A stretch of 64,000 bases of DNA. Origin: Paractinoplanes tereljensis. GTDB lineage: Bacteria > Actinomycetota > Actinomycetes > Mycobacteriales > Micromonosporaceae. Both the position numbers and the translations under genes were made by a program. How positions within the stretch are numbered: the first letter of the stretch is position 1; the number at the start of each line of letters is the position of its first letter. The notes under the pieces are model-generated. The model was not told the DNA's origin. It ran no database searches and saw only the letters and a list, made by a program, of their open reading frames with translations. Where the stretch lies: assembly GCF_016862435.1 (NCBI RefSeq), contig NZ_BOMY01000064.1:124001-188000 (forward strand), in the 5' to 3' direction. Positions 33,318 through 41,517 of this stretch are shown piece after piece.

Positions 33318-34706
33318 CTAGCCGTGGGCTTTCCCGCGACCCCCCGGCCCCAGCTTCTTTCGCGGCTTGACCGACAGCTCGATCGGGGACCCCTCGAACC
33401 CGAACTCCTCGCGGAGCTTGCGCTCGATGAACCGCTGGTACCCGGCGTCAAGCGGCCCGGTAGTGAACAGCACGAACCGCGGCGGCGCCACCCCAGCCTG
33501 CGTCGCGAACAGGATCCGCGGAGCCCGCCCACCACGTACGGGGTGCGGCGTGGCCTGGGTAAGCGCGGTAAGCCACTGGTTCAAAGCTCCAGTAGGAACC
33601 CGCTGCTCCCACGACGCCAGAGCCCGGCGAATGGCCGGCGCAAGCTTGTCGACCGCCCGCCCGGTCTTGGCGGAGATGTTCACCCGGACGGCCCACGGGA
33701 TCCGCTTGAGTTCCCGGTCGATCTCCTTGTCGAGGTAGAACCGCCGGTCCTCGTCGACGAGGTCCCACTTGTTGAAGGCGATCACCAAAGCACGACCAGC
33801 CTCGACAACCTGGGTCAGAACCCGCTGGTCCTGCTCCGAGATGACTTCGCCGGCGTCCAGCAGCACCACGGCGATCTCAGCCGCCTCGACGGCGCCGGCC
33901 GTACGCAGGGACGCGTAATACTCCGTACCCGAAGCCTGATTGACCCTCTTGCGAAGCCCGGCGGTGTCGACGAACTGCCAGACCTCGCCATCCATCTCGA
34001 CGAGGCTGTCGACCGGGTCGACGGTGGTGCCGGCAACGGAGTCGACGACCGCCCGCTCCTCTTTCGAGACGCGGTTCAGCAGCGAGGATTTGCCGACGTT
34101 GGGCCGGCCGACGAGGGCAACCCGGCGCGGCCCGCGCGGCCCGTCCTCGATGATCGGCGGCGGCGACGGCAGCGCGTTGAGGATGTCATCGAGCAGGTCA
34201 CCCGACCCGCGCCCGTGCAGCGCGGAGATCGTGTGCGGCTCCCCCAGCCCCAGCGACCAGAGGGAAACAGCCTCCAGCTCGAGGTTCTGGTTGTCCGCTT
34301 TGTTGGCGACCAGAATGACCGGCTTGTGCGACCGGCGAAGCATGCGAACGGCCGCTTCATCAACGTCGGTAGCGCCGACGGTTACGTCGACGACGAAGAC
34401 GACGACGTCGGCGGTCTGCACGGCGATCTCGGCCTGGGCAGCGATAGCCGCGGCGCGATCCTTAGCGTCCGGCTCCCAGCCGCCGGTGTCGACGACGGTA
34501 AAGCGCCGACCGTTCCACTGAGCGTCGTAGGGCACGCGGTCCCGGGTCACCCCGGGCACGTCTTCGACGACCGCCTGGCGGCGGCCGATGATGCGGTTTA
34601 CCAGCGTCGACTTGCCCACGTTGGGGCGGCCCACGACAGCGACCACGGGAACCGGGCCGAGCGACTCAACGGAGGAGTCGAGATCGGCGACGGGAAGCTC
34701 GCTCAC
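33318..34706 (-). CDS. der: Ribosome-associating GTPase Der (EngA)
   Basis: This 462-aa essential GTPase of 50S ribosome assembly has two tandem G domains. The first starts with GRPNVGKST (about 26-34) plus DTGGWEP and NKAD. The second has GRPNVGKSS, DTAGLRKR and NKWD. A C-terminal KH-like domain ends the protein with the usual basic tail. Start GTG 34706 directly abuts the stop codon of cmk, so the two genes are read as one unit, the standard arrangement in actinobacteria. Nothing unusual is seen in the motifs. Confidence 0.97.
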   Translation of the reverse strand: MSELPVADLDSSVESLGPVPVVAVVGRPNVGKSTLVNRIIGRRQAVVEDVPGVTRDRVPYDAQWNGRRFTVVDTGGWEPDAKDRAAAIAAQAEIAVQTADVVVFVVDVTVGATDVDEAAVRMLRRSHKPVILVANKADNQNLELEAVSLWSLGLGEPHTISALHGRGSGDLLDDILNALPSPPPIIEDGPRGPRRVALVGRPNVGKSSLLNRVSKEERAVVDSVAGTTVDPVDSLVEMDGEVWQFVDTAGLRKRVNQASGTEYYASLRTAGAVEAAEIAVVLLDAGEVISEQDQRVLTQVVEAGRALVIAFNKWDLVDEDRRFYLDKEIDRELKRIPWAVRVNISAKTGRAVDKLAPAIRRALASWEQRVPTGALNQWLTALTQATPHPVRGGRAPRILFATQAGVAPPRFVLFTTGPLDAGYQRFIERKLREEFGFEGSPIELSVKPRKKLGPGGRGKAHG

Positions 34707-35384
34707 TTAAACACCTTTGGAATTCAGAAGCTTCAACAAAAAGGCGACGACCTCGTCGATGCCCATCCCGGTGGTGTCGACTTCGACGGCGTCGGAGGCG
34801 ACCCGCAGCGGGTCGGTGGCACGGGAGGAGTCGAGCTTGTCTCGACGGGCGAGAGAAGCCTCGGTGGCGGCGACGTCGGTGGCGTCCTCCGCGCTGCGCC
34901 GGGCCGCGCGGGCGGCGGCGGAAGCTGTCAAATACACCTTCAGGTCGGCGTTCGGGGCGACGACCGAGGCGATGTCGCGGCCCTCGACGACGATGCGGGG
35001 GTGGCCGGCGATGATGGCCTTCTGAAGGGCAACCAACTGCTTGCGTACGGCGGGGACGGCCGCAACCGCAGAGACGGCTCCGGTGACCTCGGACCCGCGG
35101 ATGGGCTCGTCGACGTTGGTGCCGTTGGCCGCGAAGTGCGGCGCGAGCGGGTCGGTGCCGATCGAGAGCTCGGTCTCCAGCGCGATCTTGGTGATCGCGT
35201 CGGGATCGGTGAGGTCGACGCCCGCTTGCAGGACCGACCAGGTCACCGCCCGGTACATGGCGCCGGTGTCGAGGTAGACGCCGTCGAGGGCGGAGGCCAG
35301 GCGCCGGGAGACGGTGGACTTACCCGAGCCGGAGGGCCCGTCGACGGCCACCACACACTTCTCCGGCCGCACTTCTTCCGCCAC
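34707..35384 (-). CDS. cmk: Cytidylate kinase
   Basis: This 225-aa enzyme phosphorylates CMP and dCMP to the diphosphates. The P-loop GPSGSGKST is at about 15-23. The substrate region LDTGAMYRAVT and the core motif VVEGRDIASVV are also present. The N-terminus is short and begins at GTG 35384, eight bases after GGAGGAAC. It is the first gene of the cmk-der unit. The length is normal for the family. Confidence 0.96.
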   Translation of the reverse strand: MAEEVRPEKCVVAVDGPSGSGKSTVSRRLASALDGVYLDTGAMYRAVTWSVLQAGVDLTDPDAITKIALETELSIGTDPLAPHFAANGTNVDEPIRGSEVTGAVSAVAAVPAVRKQLVALQKAIIAGHPRIVVEGRDIASVVAPNADLKVYLTASAAARAARRSAEDATDVAATEASLARRDKLDSSRATDPLRVASDAVEVDTTGMGIDEVVAFLLKLLNSKGV

Positions 35385-35505
35385 CGTTCCTCCAGAGTTA
35401 GCCCACCAAGGAAAAAGCCCCCACCCAACCGTCCCATTGTGCCCGTCGCCCCGCGCATCGACTAACTAGGGTATGTTACTTGCCGGTAACCCGGAGGGAG
35501 TCGTC

Positions 35506-36198
35506 ATGCCCACGCTCGACCGCCACGACACCGTCTTCGTCCTCGATCTGGGTGACAGCGAGAACCGCTTCCACCCCGACTGGCTCGCCGGCGTGAACGC
35601 CCTGCTCGACGAGGTCGAGAAGGCCGACGACCCGAAGGCTCTGGTGACCACCGCCAGCGGCAAGTTCTGGTCCAACGGACTCGACCTCGAATGGCTCGGC
35701 GAGCACCCTGAGCAATTCCCGGCGTACACCGCAAGTGTGCACGAACTCTTCGCCCGCGTGCTCAGCCTGCCCCTGGTCACGGTGGCGGCCCTGCAGGGCC
35801 ACACCTTCGCGGCCGGCGCGATGCTGTCGCTTTGCCACGATTTCCGGCTGATGCGCGCCGATCGCGGATTCTGGTGCCTGCCGGAAGCCGACATCAATAT
35901 CCCCTTCTCGGTGGGCATGAGCGCGCTCATCCAGTCGCGGCTGACGCCGCAGACCGCCCACGTGGCGATGATCACGGCCCGGCGCTATGGCGGCGACGAG
36001 GCGTACACGCATCAGATCGTCGATGGCGCCCTGCCCGAGTCCGAGATCCGGGAGAAGGCGGTGGCATTGGCCGCGGCCAATGCCGGCAAAGCCGGCCCCA
36101 CCCTGCAAACCATCAAGACCCGGATGTACGCCTCCGTGCTCGCCGCCCTCGCGGCCGAGTCGGAGAACGGGCCGGACGCCCGGTTGCCGAGGAACTGA
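35506..36198 (+). CDS. Enoyl-CoA hydratase/isomerase family protein
   Basis: This 230-aa crotonase-fold protein starts at ATG 35506, after GGAGGGAG; the frame is open 11 codons further but without a ribosome site. The oxyanion-hole segments are seen as KFWSNGLDLEWL and LQGHTFAAGAMLSLCHDFRLM, and the region with DINIPFSVGMSALIQ follows. The two catalytic Glu residues of true hydratases are not both evident, so it could be an isomerase-type member. It is divergent from cmk and abuts the TIGR03943 gene tail to tail. Confidence 0.85.
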   Translation: MPTLDRHDTVFVLDLGDSENRFHPDWLAGVNALLDEVEKADDPKALVTTASGKFWSNGLDLEWLGEHPEQFPAYTASVHELFARVLSLPLVTVAALQGHTFAAGAMLSLCHDFRLMRADRGFWCLPEADINIPFSVGMSALIQSRLTPQTAHVAMITARRYGGDEAYTHQIVDGALPESEIREKAVALAAANAGKAGPTLQTIKTRMYASVLAALAAESENGPDARLPRN

Positions 36199-36912
36199 TT
36201 ATTCGTACGGCTGCTCCGGCGCCGGGATCTCCTGCCACGACGCGACCTCGAGGTAGGCGATGGCCGCGTCGTTCAGCGGATCCTTGCCGACCTGGGTGCT
36301 GTAGCGACCGACCGCCTGCACCCAGGTGCCGTCGGCCAGCCCGGTCGGCGGCGCCCCGGTCAGCGCGACCTTGATCGGCCGGCCGTCGGCGGCGCAGCAG
36401 TTCAGCACGATGCGGGCCAGCGCGGGCTTGCCGTCCGGTCCCCCGGTGATGAAGCCGGTGAGCTGCACGGTCCGCCCGGTCAGGCTGCGCCCGCCGTCGA
36501 GCAGGGCCCGGGCCGCGTACTGAAGCAGCGGTAGCGGCGCCGGATCGCCGGCCGGCAGCGGCGGATAGTCCGACTGGGCGGAGACCGTCACGGTGCCGGA
36601 CTTGGCCGCGGCGAACGAGCTCAGCGGCTTCGGCGAGACCAGCAGCAGGCCCAGCGCGGGCAGCAGAAGCAGCCACCCGATCCGCGACTGATGGTGACCG
36701 TGCCCATCGTCGTCATCGTGCTCGGCGTGTGCATGAGGCCGCAGCTCCTGCCAGAGCGTGACCACCGCGACCGCGATCAACAGCACCCCGGCCACGATCA
36801 GCAGCGGGCGGAGGCCGGCCTTGACGTACCGCAGGTAGGTGCCGTTGATGCTGATCTTCACCACCGCCCCGCCGAGGAGCAGCAGCAGGATGCCCTGGAT
36901 GCGCCGATTCAT
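36199..36912 (-). CDS. TIGR03943-family membrane protein
   Basis: This 237-aa protein has two N-terminal hydrophobic helices (about 5-22 and 34-54), a His/Asp-rich loop (HAHAEHDDDDGHGHH) and a third helix (about 78-96). A C-terminal soluble domain follows, with LTGFI......ALARIVLNCCAADGRPIKV and WVQAVGRY. That set is typical of TIGR03943/YcgQ-like proteins, which are usually encoded next to a DUF318 permease. No such permease is in view. The His-rich loop may bind metal. The stop abuts the enoyl-CoA hydratase stop. It shares transcription with the gene at 36914, with 1 bp between them. Confidence 0.8.
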   Translation of the reverse strand: MNRRIQGILLLLLGGAVVKISINGTYLRYVKAGLRPLLIVAGVLLIAVAVVTLWQELRPHAHAEHDDDDGHGHHQSRIGWLLLLPALGLLLVSPKPLSSFAAAKSGTVTVSAQSDYPPLPAGDPAPLPLLQYAARALLDGGRSLTGRTVQLTGFITGGPDGKPALARIVLNCCAADGRPIKVALTGAPPTGLADGTWVQAVGRYSTQVGKDPLNDAAIAYLEVASWQEIPAPEQPYE

Positions 36913-36913
36913 C

Positions 36914-37981
36914 TCACACCGTCCGGAGGTCGAGCGCGTGCCGGATGAAGTCGTTGTCGTTGCCCGCCGACCACCAGATCACGCCGGCCCGGTAGCCCAC
37001 GTCGAACGCGTCCGGGCTGATCACCACCGACCGGCGGGTGCCGATCTCGTACGCGATGAGCTGGACGTGGTTGGTCAGCTGGGCGTTCTGATCGATCTTG
37101 CCGAGGATGGTGAACCTACCGAGCGGCGCCGGGTCGCTCAGCACGGCCGCCACCGTGCCGTCGCCGACCTGGCGGCTCTGGCTCCCGTCGGCGCGCTGCA
37201 GGTCGACCACGGTGCCGTCCTTGTCGATCCGGGTGACCCGGCACCAGACCGGGTCGCACTGCGTCTCGCCGCGCCAGGCCGCCGGCATCTTGCGCACCTC
37301 ACCGGTGACCAGGTTGCGCAGTTGGGTGGTGCCGGAGGCGGCGGTCATCCCGTCGGCGAGCCAGGGCGAGGCGGTCAGCTTCCAGTCGCCGGCCACCGAC
37401 TGACTGTCCACCGCGCCACCGACGAGCGCGACCGAGTGCACCACGGTCGTGCCCGACGGCCCGCCCGCTACCCAGCGCACCCGCCCGTCCGCGAGGACCA
37501 GGTCGGAGTCGGAGTCGTCGGATTTGAGGTCGCCGACGGCGGTGGTGAGCGGGCGGGCCGCTCCCCCGCTGAGGTCGGCGCGCCACAGGGTGGCCGCGGT
37601 GCGATTGCTCTGCTCGACCCAGACCAGCACTTTCCCGTCGGTGACGACCGCCGGGAACGACGGGTAGTCCTTCTGCGGCAGTGACCGGATGGCCCGCACC
37701 GACCCGTTCGGCTGCCGCAGGAGCAGCCGTTGCTGCTTGCCGTCGCGGCTGGGCGCGCTGCCGACCGACGTCTCGGCGTCGAGGAAGGCGAGCGGCCGGT
37801 AGGCGGTGCCGTCGGCCAGCGTGGGCGACAGCGCGGCCCGCTTGGCCTGCGGCCAGGCCAGTGCCGCGGCCACCGGGGCCGGCGGCGGCGACCGGTCGAT
37901 GCTGGGCAGCACCAGCAGGGCGAGGCTGGCCGCGATCGCGGTAAGAGTCCCGGCCGGCTGGAGACGAGTCGTCACAACCAC
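36914..37981 (-). CDS. Exported beta-propeller-like protein, unknown function
   Basis: This 355-aa protein has an N-terminal hydrophobic segment (about 10-28, LTAIAASLALLVLP), likely a signal anchor. The rest is beta-rich with recurring strands such as VLVWVEQSNRTAATLWRADL, LVLADGRVRWVAGG and TVVDLQRADG. These resemble TolB/YncE-like propeller blades of about 45 aa. No catalytic motif is seen. It begins with GTG near 37981 (a second GTG lies two codons in) and is read together with the TIGR03943 gene. Confidence 0.6.
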   Translation of the reverse strand: MVVTTRLQPAGTLTAIAASLALLVLPSIDRSPPPAPVAAALAWPQAKRAALSPTLADGTAYRPLAFLDAETSVGSAPSRDGKQQRLLLRQPNGSVRAIRSLPQKDYPSFPAVVTDGKVLVWVEQSNRTAATLWRADLSGGAARPLTTAVGDLKSDDSDSDLVLADGRVRWVAGGPSGTTVVHSVALVGGAVDSQSVAGDWKLTASPWLADGMTAASGTTQLRNLVTGEVRKMPAAWRGETQCDPVWCRVTRIDKDGTVVDLQRADGSQSRQVGDGTVAAVLSDPAPLGRFTILGKIDQNAQLTNHVQLIAYEIGTRRSVVISPDAFDVGYRAGVIWWSAGNDNDFIRHALDLRTV

Positions 37982-38008
37982 CTACTACGCACCCGACGAC
38001 CGTACGGG

Positions 38009-38602
38009 TCAGACCGCGGCCGGTGAAGGCGGGCCCAGCGGATGGGCACCCTCCGGCCGCAGGCCGTCGATCACCATGGCCAGGTAGCGCCGCCACAGGT
38101 CGGGCGCCGCGCCCGGCACGAAGCTGACCACGTGGGCCGGGACGCACATCATCAGGATCACGTCGAGGCCGGTGACGTCGGTGCGCACCGCGCCGACCGC
38201 CTGCGCCCGCTCGACCAGCGCGATGATCGCCACATACAGCCCCTCGCGGGCGTCCCGGAGCTGGTCGTTGATGTCGCCCGAGTCGCGCAGGAACGAGAAG
38301 TCGAGCTGCTGCTGCCGCCCGGCCGCCTCGTCGAGGAAGTCGAACAGCGCCTGGCCGGCATCGTCGGCCAGGTAGAGCTTCCGGGCCAGCGCGGCGAGCG
38401 ACTCGATCCGGTCCAGCACGATCGCGGCAAGTAAATCGTCCTTGGTCGGGAAGTGCCGGAACACCGTGCCCTTGCCCACCCCGGCCCGCCGGGCGATGTC
38501 GGCCACCGACGCGCTCATCCCCCGCGACGCGAACTCCTCCGCGGCCGCCGCCAGCAGCATGGATCGGTTGCGGGCGGCGTCGGCACGCAGGGATCGGGTC
38601 AC
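38009..38602 (-). CDS. TetR-family transcriptional repressor
   Basis: This is a 197-aa regulator. The N-terminal helix-turn-helix domain (about 8-55) includes ADIARRAGVGKGTVFRHFPTKDDLL, a standard TetR recognition segment. The C-terminal ligand-binding helices follow (about 60-185). It is divergent from the oxidoreductase at 38685, and the 82-bp space between them holds two copies of a palindromic site. It therefore almost certainly represses itself and the oxidoreductase. The inducer is unknown. Confidence 0.92.
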   Translation of the reverse strand: MTRSLRADAARNRSMLLAAAAEEFASRGMSASVADIARRAGVGKGTVFRHFPTKDDLLAAIVLDRIESLAALARKLYLADDAGQALFDFLDEAAGRQQQLDFSFLRDSGDINDQLRDAREGLYVAIIALVERAQAVGAVRTDVTGLDVILMMCVPAHVVSFVPGAAPDLWRRYLAMVIDGLRPEGAHPLGPPSPAAV

Positions 38603-38620
38603 CCTCGAACACTAACAAGT

Positions 38621-38668
38621 TGACCGCGCGGTCCGCTTAAGCCTAACGTGACCGCACGGTCCGCTTAA
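38621..38668. promoter_or_regulatory. Two direct operator copies for the TetR regulator
   Basis: TGACCGCGCGGTCCGCTTAA (38621-38640) is repeated at 38649-38668 with a single A-for-G change. Each copy contains the palindrome GACCGCGCGGTC (perfect in the first). The repeat distance is 28 bp. They lie between the divergent starts at 38602 and 38685. Confidence 0.85.
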
Positions 38669-38684
38669 CCGAGGAGCCCACCCG

Positions 38685-39626
38685 ATGAAGGCACTCATCG
38701 CCCACCAGTACGGCCCGCCCGAGCAGCTCGAGCTCGGCGACCTGCCGGTTCCGCACGCCGGGCCCGGCCAGATCCAGGTCCGGATCGCCACCGCCTCGAT
38801 CAACCCGCTCGACCTGCGCCTGCCGCGCGGCGACTTCGCCCAGCTCCCGGTCACGTTCCCGCACGTGCCGGGCAACGACTTCGCCGGCACGGTCACCGAG
38901 GTCGGCGCGGGTGTGACCGGCTACCAGGAAGGTGACGAGGTGTTCGGCCACGCGGTTCCGCACGCGCTGCGGGCGATGGCCGGCGCGGAAAAGCCGTCGC
39001 TGACCACCGGAACCCTGGCCGAGTACGCGGTTTTCGAGGCCGACACCCCGTTCATCGCCCACCGGCCGGGGACCCTCGACATTGTCCAGGCCGCCGCGCT
39101 ACCGACGGTCGGCATCACCGCGCTGGCCCTCATGAAGACCGCCCAGGTACAACCCCACGAAACGGTCCTGGTGATCGGAGCGACCGGCGGCGTCGGCACG
39201 ACGGTGCTCCCACTAATTCAAGGAACGGTGATCGCCACAGGCAAACCCGCGGACGCCGAGCTGCTGCGCAAACGAGGCGCCGCCGAGGTCATCGACTACG
39301 GCGACTACCCCAAGGATGTCGACGTCGCGCTCAACCTGGTGCTGCCCAGCGACCAGCTCAACGACGTCGCGAACGCCCTCAAGCCGGGCGGCCGCCTGTT
39401 CACGATCACGTTCCCGATGCCGCAGCCCGGCTTCATCGACCGCGACGACGTGCGGTTCGAGCTGGTCCTGGACATGGACGGCAAGCTCGCCGGGATGCGC
39501 GAGGTGGCCGAGGCGGGTCTGGTCGCGACGATCGGCCGGCGCTACCCCTTCGAGCAGGCCGGCCAGGCCATCGCCGACTTCGCGAACCGGCACACGACCG
39601 GGAAACTAGTCGTCCTCGTCCGCTGA
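38685..39626 (+). CDS. Zinc-independent MDR alcohol dehydrogenase/quinone oxidoreductase
   Basis: This is a 313-aa NADP-dependent medium-chain reductase. It shows the GroES-like start (QYGPPEQLELGDLP), HVPGNDFAGTVTEVG, and the Rossmann motif VLVIGATGGVGTTV (about 163-177). The final helix (FADFANRHTTGKLVV-like) is the usual C-terminus of the quinone-oxidoreductase subgroup. The structural-zinc cysteines are absent. It detoxifies quinones or reactive carbonyls in related cases. It is controlled by the divergent TetR gene. The stop overlaps the convergent rluB gene by 21 bp. Confidence 0.88.
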   Translation: MKALIAHQYGPPEQLELGDLPVPHAGPGQIQVRIATASINPLDLRLPRGDFAQLPVTFPHVPGNDFAGTVTEVGAGVTGYQEGDEVFGHAVPHALRAMAGAEKPSLTTGTLAEYAVFEADTPFIAHRPGTLDIVQAAALPTVGITALALMKTAQVQPHETVLVIGATGGVGTTVLPLIQGTVIATGKPADAELLRKRGAAEVIDYGDYPKDVDVALNLVLPSDQLNDVANALKPGGRLFTITFPMPQPGFIDRDDVRFELVLDMDGKLAGMREVAEAGLVATIGRRYPFEQAGQAIADFANRHTTGKLVVLVR

Positions 39627-40391
39627 CTCCGACTCGCGCGACTCGCCGGCCGGGCCGTCGCCGGCCTGCTTGTACAGCGCCGCGATCTCGGCGTTGGACA
39701 GGTGCCGGAAACCGCCCGGCCGCAGGTTGCCGAGCCGGATCGGGCCGATCGCGGTGCGGATCAGCCGGGTGACCGGGTGGCCGACGGCCTCCAGCATGCG
39801 GCGCACGATGTGCTTGCGCCCCTCGTGCAGGACCAGCTCCACCTGCGCGGACTTGCCGAGCGCGCCGACCAGCTTGAACGCGTCGACGCGGGCCGGCCCG
39901 TCCTCCAGCTCGACGCCGGACAGCAGCTGCCGGCCCACGTTGCGGGCCAGCGGCCCGTTGGTGACCTCGGCCAGGTAGGTCTTGGTGATCTCGTACCGCG
40001 GGTGGGTCAGCTTGTTGGTCAGGTCACCGTCGTTGGTGAGCAGCAGCAGGCCCTCGCTCTCGGCGTCGAGCCGGCCGACGTGGTGCAGCCGCTGCGGGAA
40101 CTGGGCGAGGAAGTCGGCCAGCTCACTGCGGCCCTTCTCGTCGTCGAGCGTCGACACCACGCCGCGGGGCTTGTTCAGCGCGATGTACATCAGCTTGGTG
40201 TCGGTGATCACCCGCTGCCCGTCCACCCGGATCTCGGCGTTGGCGGGGTCGACCTTGTCGCCGAGCTTGGCGACCTTTCCGTTGACGGTGACCCGCCGGC
40301 GGAAGATCAGGTCTTCGCAGGCACGGCGGGAGCCCAAACCGGCGGATGCCAGCACTTTCTGGAGGCGTTCGGCGGTGTCAGCCTGGGGCAT
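39606..40391 (-). CDS. rluB: 23S rRNA pseudouridine synthase, RluB type
   Basis: This is a 261-aa enzyme. ATG 40391 (MPQADTAERLQKVL) is the start; it lies 14 bp inside the end of scpB, so translation is coupled. The N-terminal S4 RNA-binding domain (about 8-65) includes LGSRRACEDLIFRRRVTVNG. The catalytic core has the Asp-containing motif VGRLDAESEGLLLLTNDG and the family signature LHEGRKHIVRRML. The C-terminus is Glu/Asp/Ser rich. It probably isomerises uridine in helix 89 of 23S rRNA. Position after scpB is conserved in actinobacteria. Confidence 0.92.
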   Translation of the reverse strand: MPQADTAERLQKVLASAGLGSRRACEDLIFRRRVTVNGKVAKLGDKVDPANAEIRVDGQRVITDTKLMYIALNKPRGVVSTLDDEKGRSELADFLAQFPQRLHHVGRLDAESEGLLLLTNDGDLTNKLTHPRYEITKTYLAEVTNGPLARNVGRQLLSGVELEDGPARVDAFKLVGALGKSAQVELVLHEGRKHIVRRMLEAVGHPVTRLIRTAIGPIRLGNLRPGGFRHLSNAEIAALYKQAGDGPAGESRESESADEDD

Positions 40392-41517
40392 CGAGTACTT
40401 CTTCCACATCGTCGGGCAGGAACGGGGCGAGCGGCGGAAGCTGGTCAACCGAGTTGAGGCCGAGCTTCTCGAGGAAGAGGTCGGTGGTCCGGTACAGATG
40501 TGCCCCGGTTTCACCCTCGACGCCGCATTCCTCGATCAGGCCGCGCGTAGCAAGGGTACGCATGACCCCGTCACAGTTGACGCCGCGGATGGCCGAGATG
40601 CGAGACCGGGTCACCGGCTGCTTGTAGGCGACCACCGCGAGCGTCTCCAGCGCGGCCTGGGTGAGCCGCACCGATTGCCCGTCCAGCACGAATCGTTCCA
40701 CGTACGCCGCGTACTCCGGCCGGGTGTACAGCCGCCAGCCACCCGCGGCCCGCCGCAGGTCAAACCCGTGCCCCGCCGCCGTGTAGCGCGCCGAGATGTC
40801 CTCCAGCAACAACCCCACCCGCTCGGTGGGCTGCTCCAGGATCTGCGCCAGCTGCATCTCGGCGACGGGCTCGTCGACGACGAGCAAAATAGCTTCCAGC
40901 GCCGCGGTCAATTCCGCATCATCGGCGAGGTCCGGCAGATCATCCGGTTCCGCATCTCCAGCTGTACGGGCATCAACTTCCACAACCGCAGCAGCGCCGC
41001 CCCGCTTACCGCGTGCCTGCTCGGGCACCGCCGCGGCCCGCGCCAGCTCCGGCGGGGCGACGAGCACGGCCTCCTCCACCGCCTCCGGCAGTTCGAGAAC
41101 GGGCCCGATCTCGGCTTCCGAGGGCTCCGGCGCCACCTCGGCCGGCTCGTCCTCCACCTCGACCGGAGCATCGACGCTGACCGACTCGTCGTCCCCGAGC
41201 GCGGGCCGCTCCGGCTCCAGGTCGCCCGGCTCGTCCTCGCCCTCTTCCTCGTCGTCCTCGCCCTCGTCCTCGTCGGGCTCGTTGTAGCCCGGCGGGTTGG
41301 CGCCCTCGAACTCCTCGTCGAAGTCGTCGTCATCGTCGGCGAGCCCGGCCTCCGACAGCTCCTCGTCGTCGGCCGACTCAGGGTCCTTGCCCCGACGAGC
41401 CTCTTGTTCGGCGGCAGCCTGGTAGGCGCGGTCCGGCGGCCGCTGCTGGCGCTCCCACGGCGGCACCCAGGCCGCGGCCTGGTCCGCGAGCGTGTCGGGC
41501 CGCTCGTCGTCACTCAC
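40378..41517 (-). CDS. scpB: Segregation and condensation protein B with long acidic N-terminus
   Basis: This is a 379-aa subunit of the SMC-ScpAB condensin complex. The conserved two winged-helix domains fill only the last 190 residues (from about 195: LTAALEAILLVVDEPV, then QAALETLAVVAYKQPVTR and RGLIEECG). The first 190 residues are an extension rich in Asp and Glu (EDEGEDDEEEGEDE) and low-complexity. ScpB is usually 180-250 aa, so the tail is an unusual lineage-specific addition. Its start overlaps the end of scpA by 4 nt (GTGA). Confidence 0.95.
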   Translation of the reverse strand: MSDDERPDTLADQAAAWVPPWERQQRPPDRAYQAAAEQEARRGKDPESADDEELSEAGLADDDDDFDEEFEGANPPGYNEPDEDEGEDDEEEGEDEPGDLEPERPALGDDESVSVDAPVEVEDEPAEVAPEPSEAEIGPVLELPEAVEEAVLVAPPELARAAAVPEQARGKRGGAAAVVEVDARTAGDAEPDDLPDLADDAELTAALEAILLVVDEPVAEMQLAQILEQPTERVGLLLEDISARYTAAGHGFDLRRAAGGWRLYTRPEYAAYVERFVLDGQSVRLTQAALETLAVVAYKQPVTRSRISAIRGVNCDGVMRTLATRGLIEECGVEGETGAHLYRTTDLFLEKLGLNSVDQLPPLAPFLPDDVEEVLDAPG

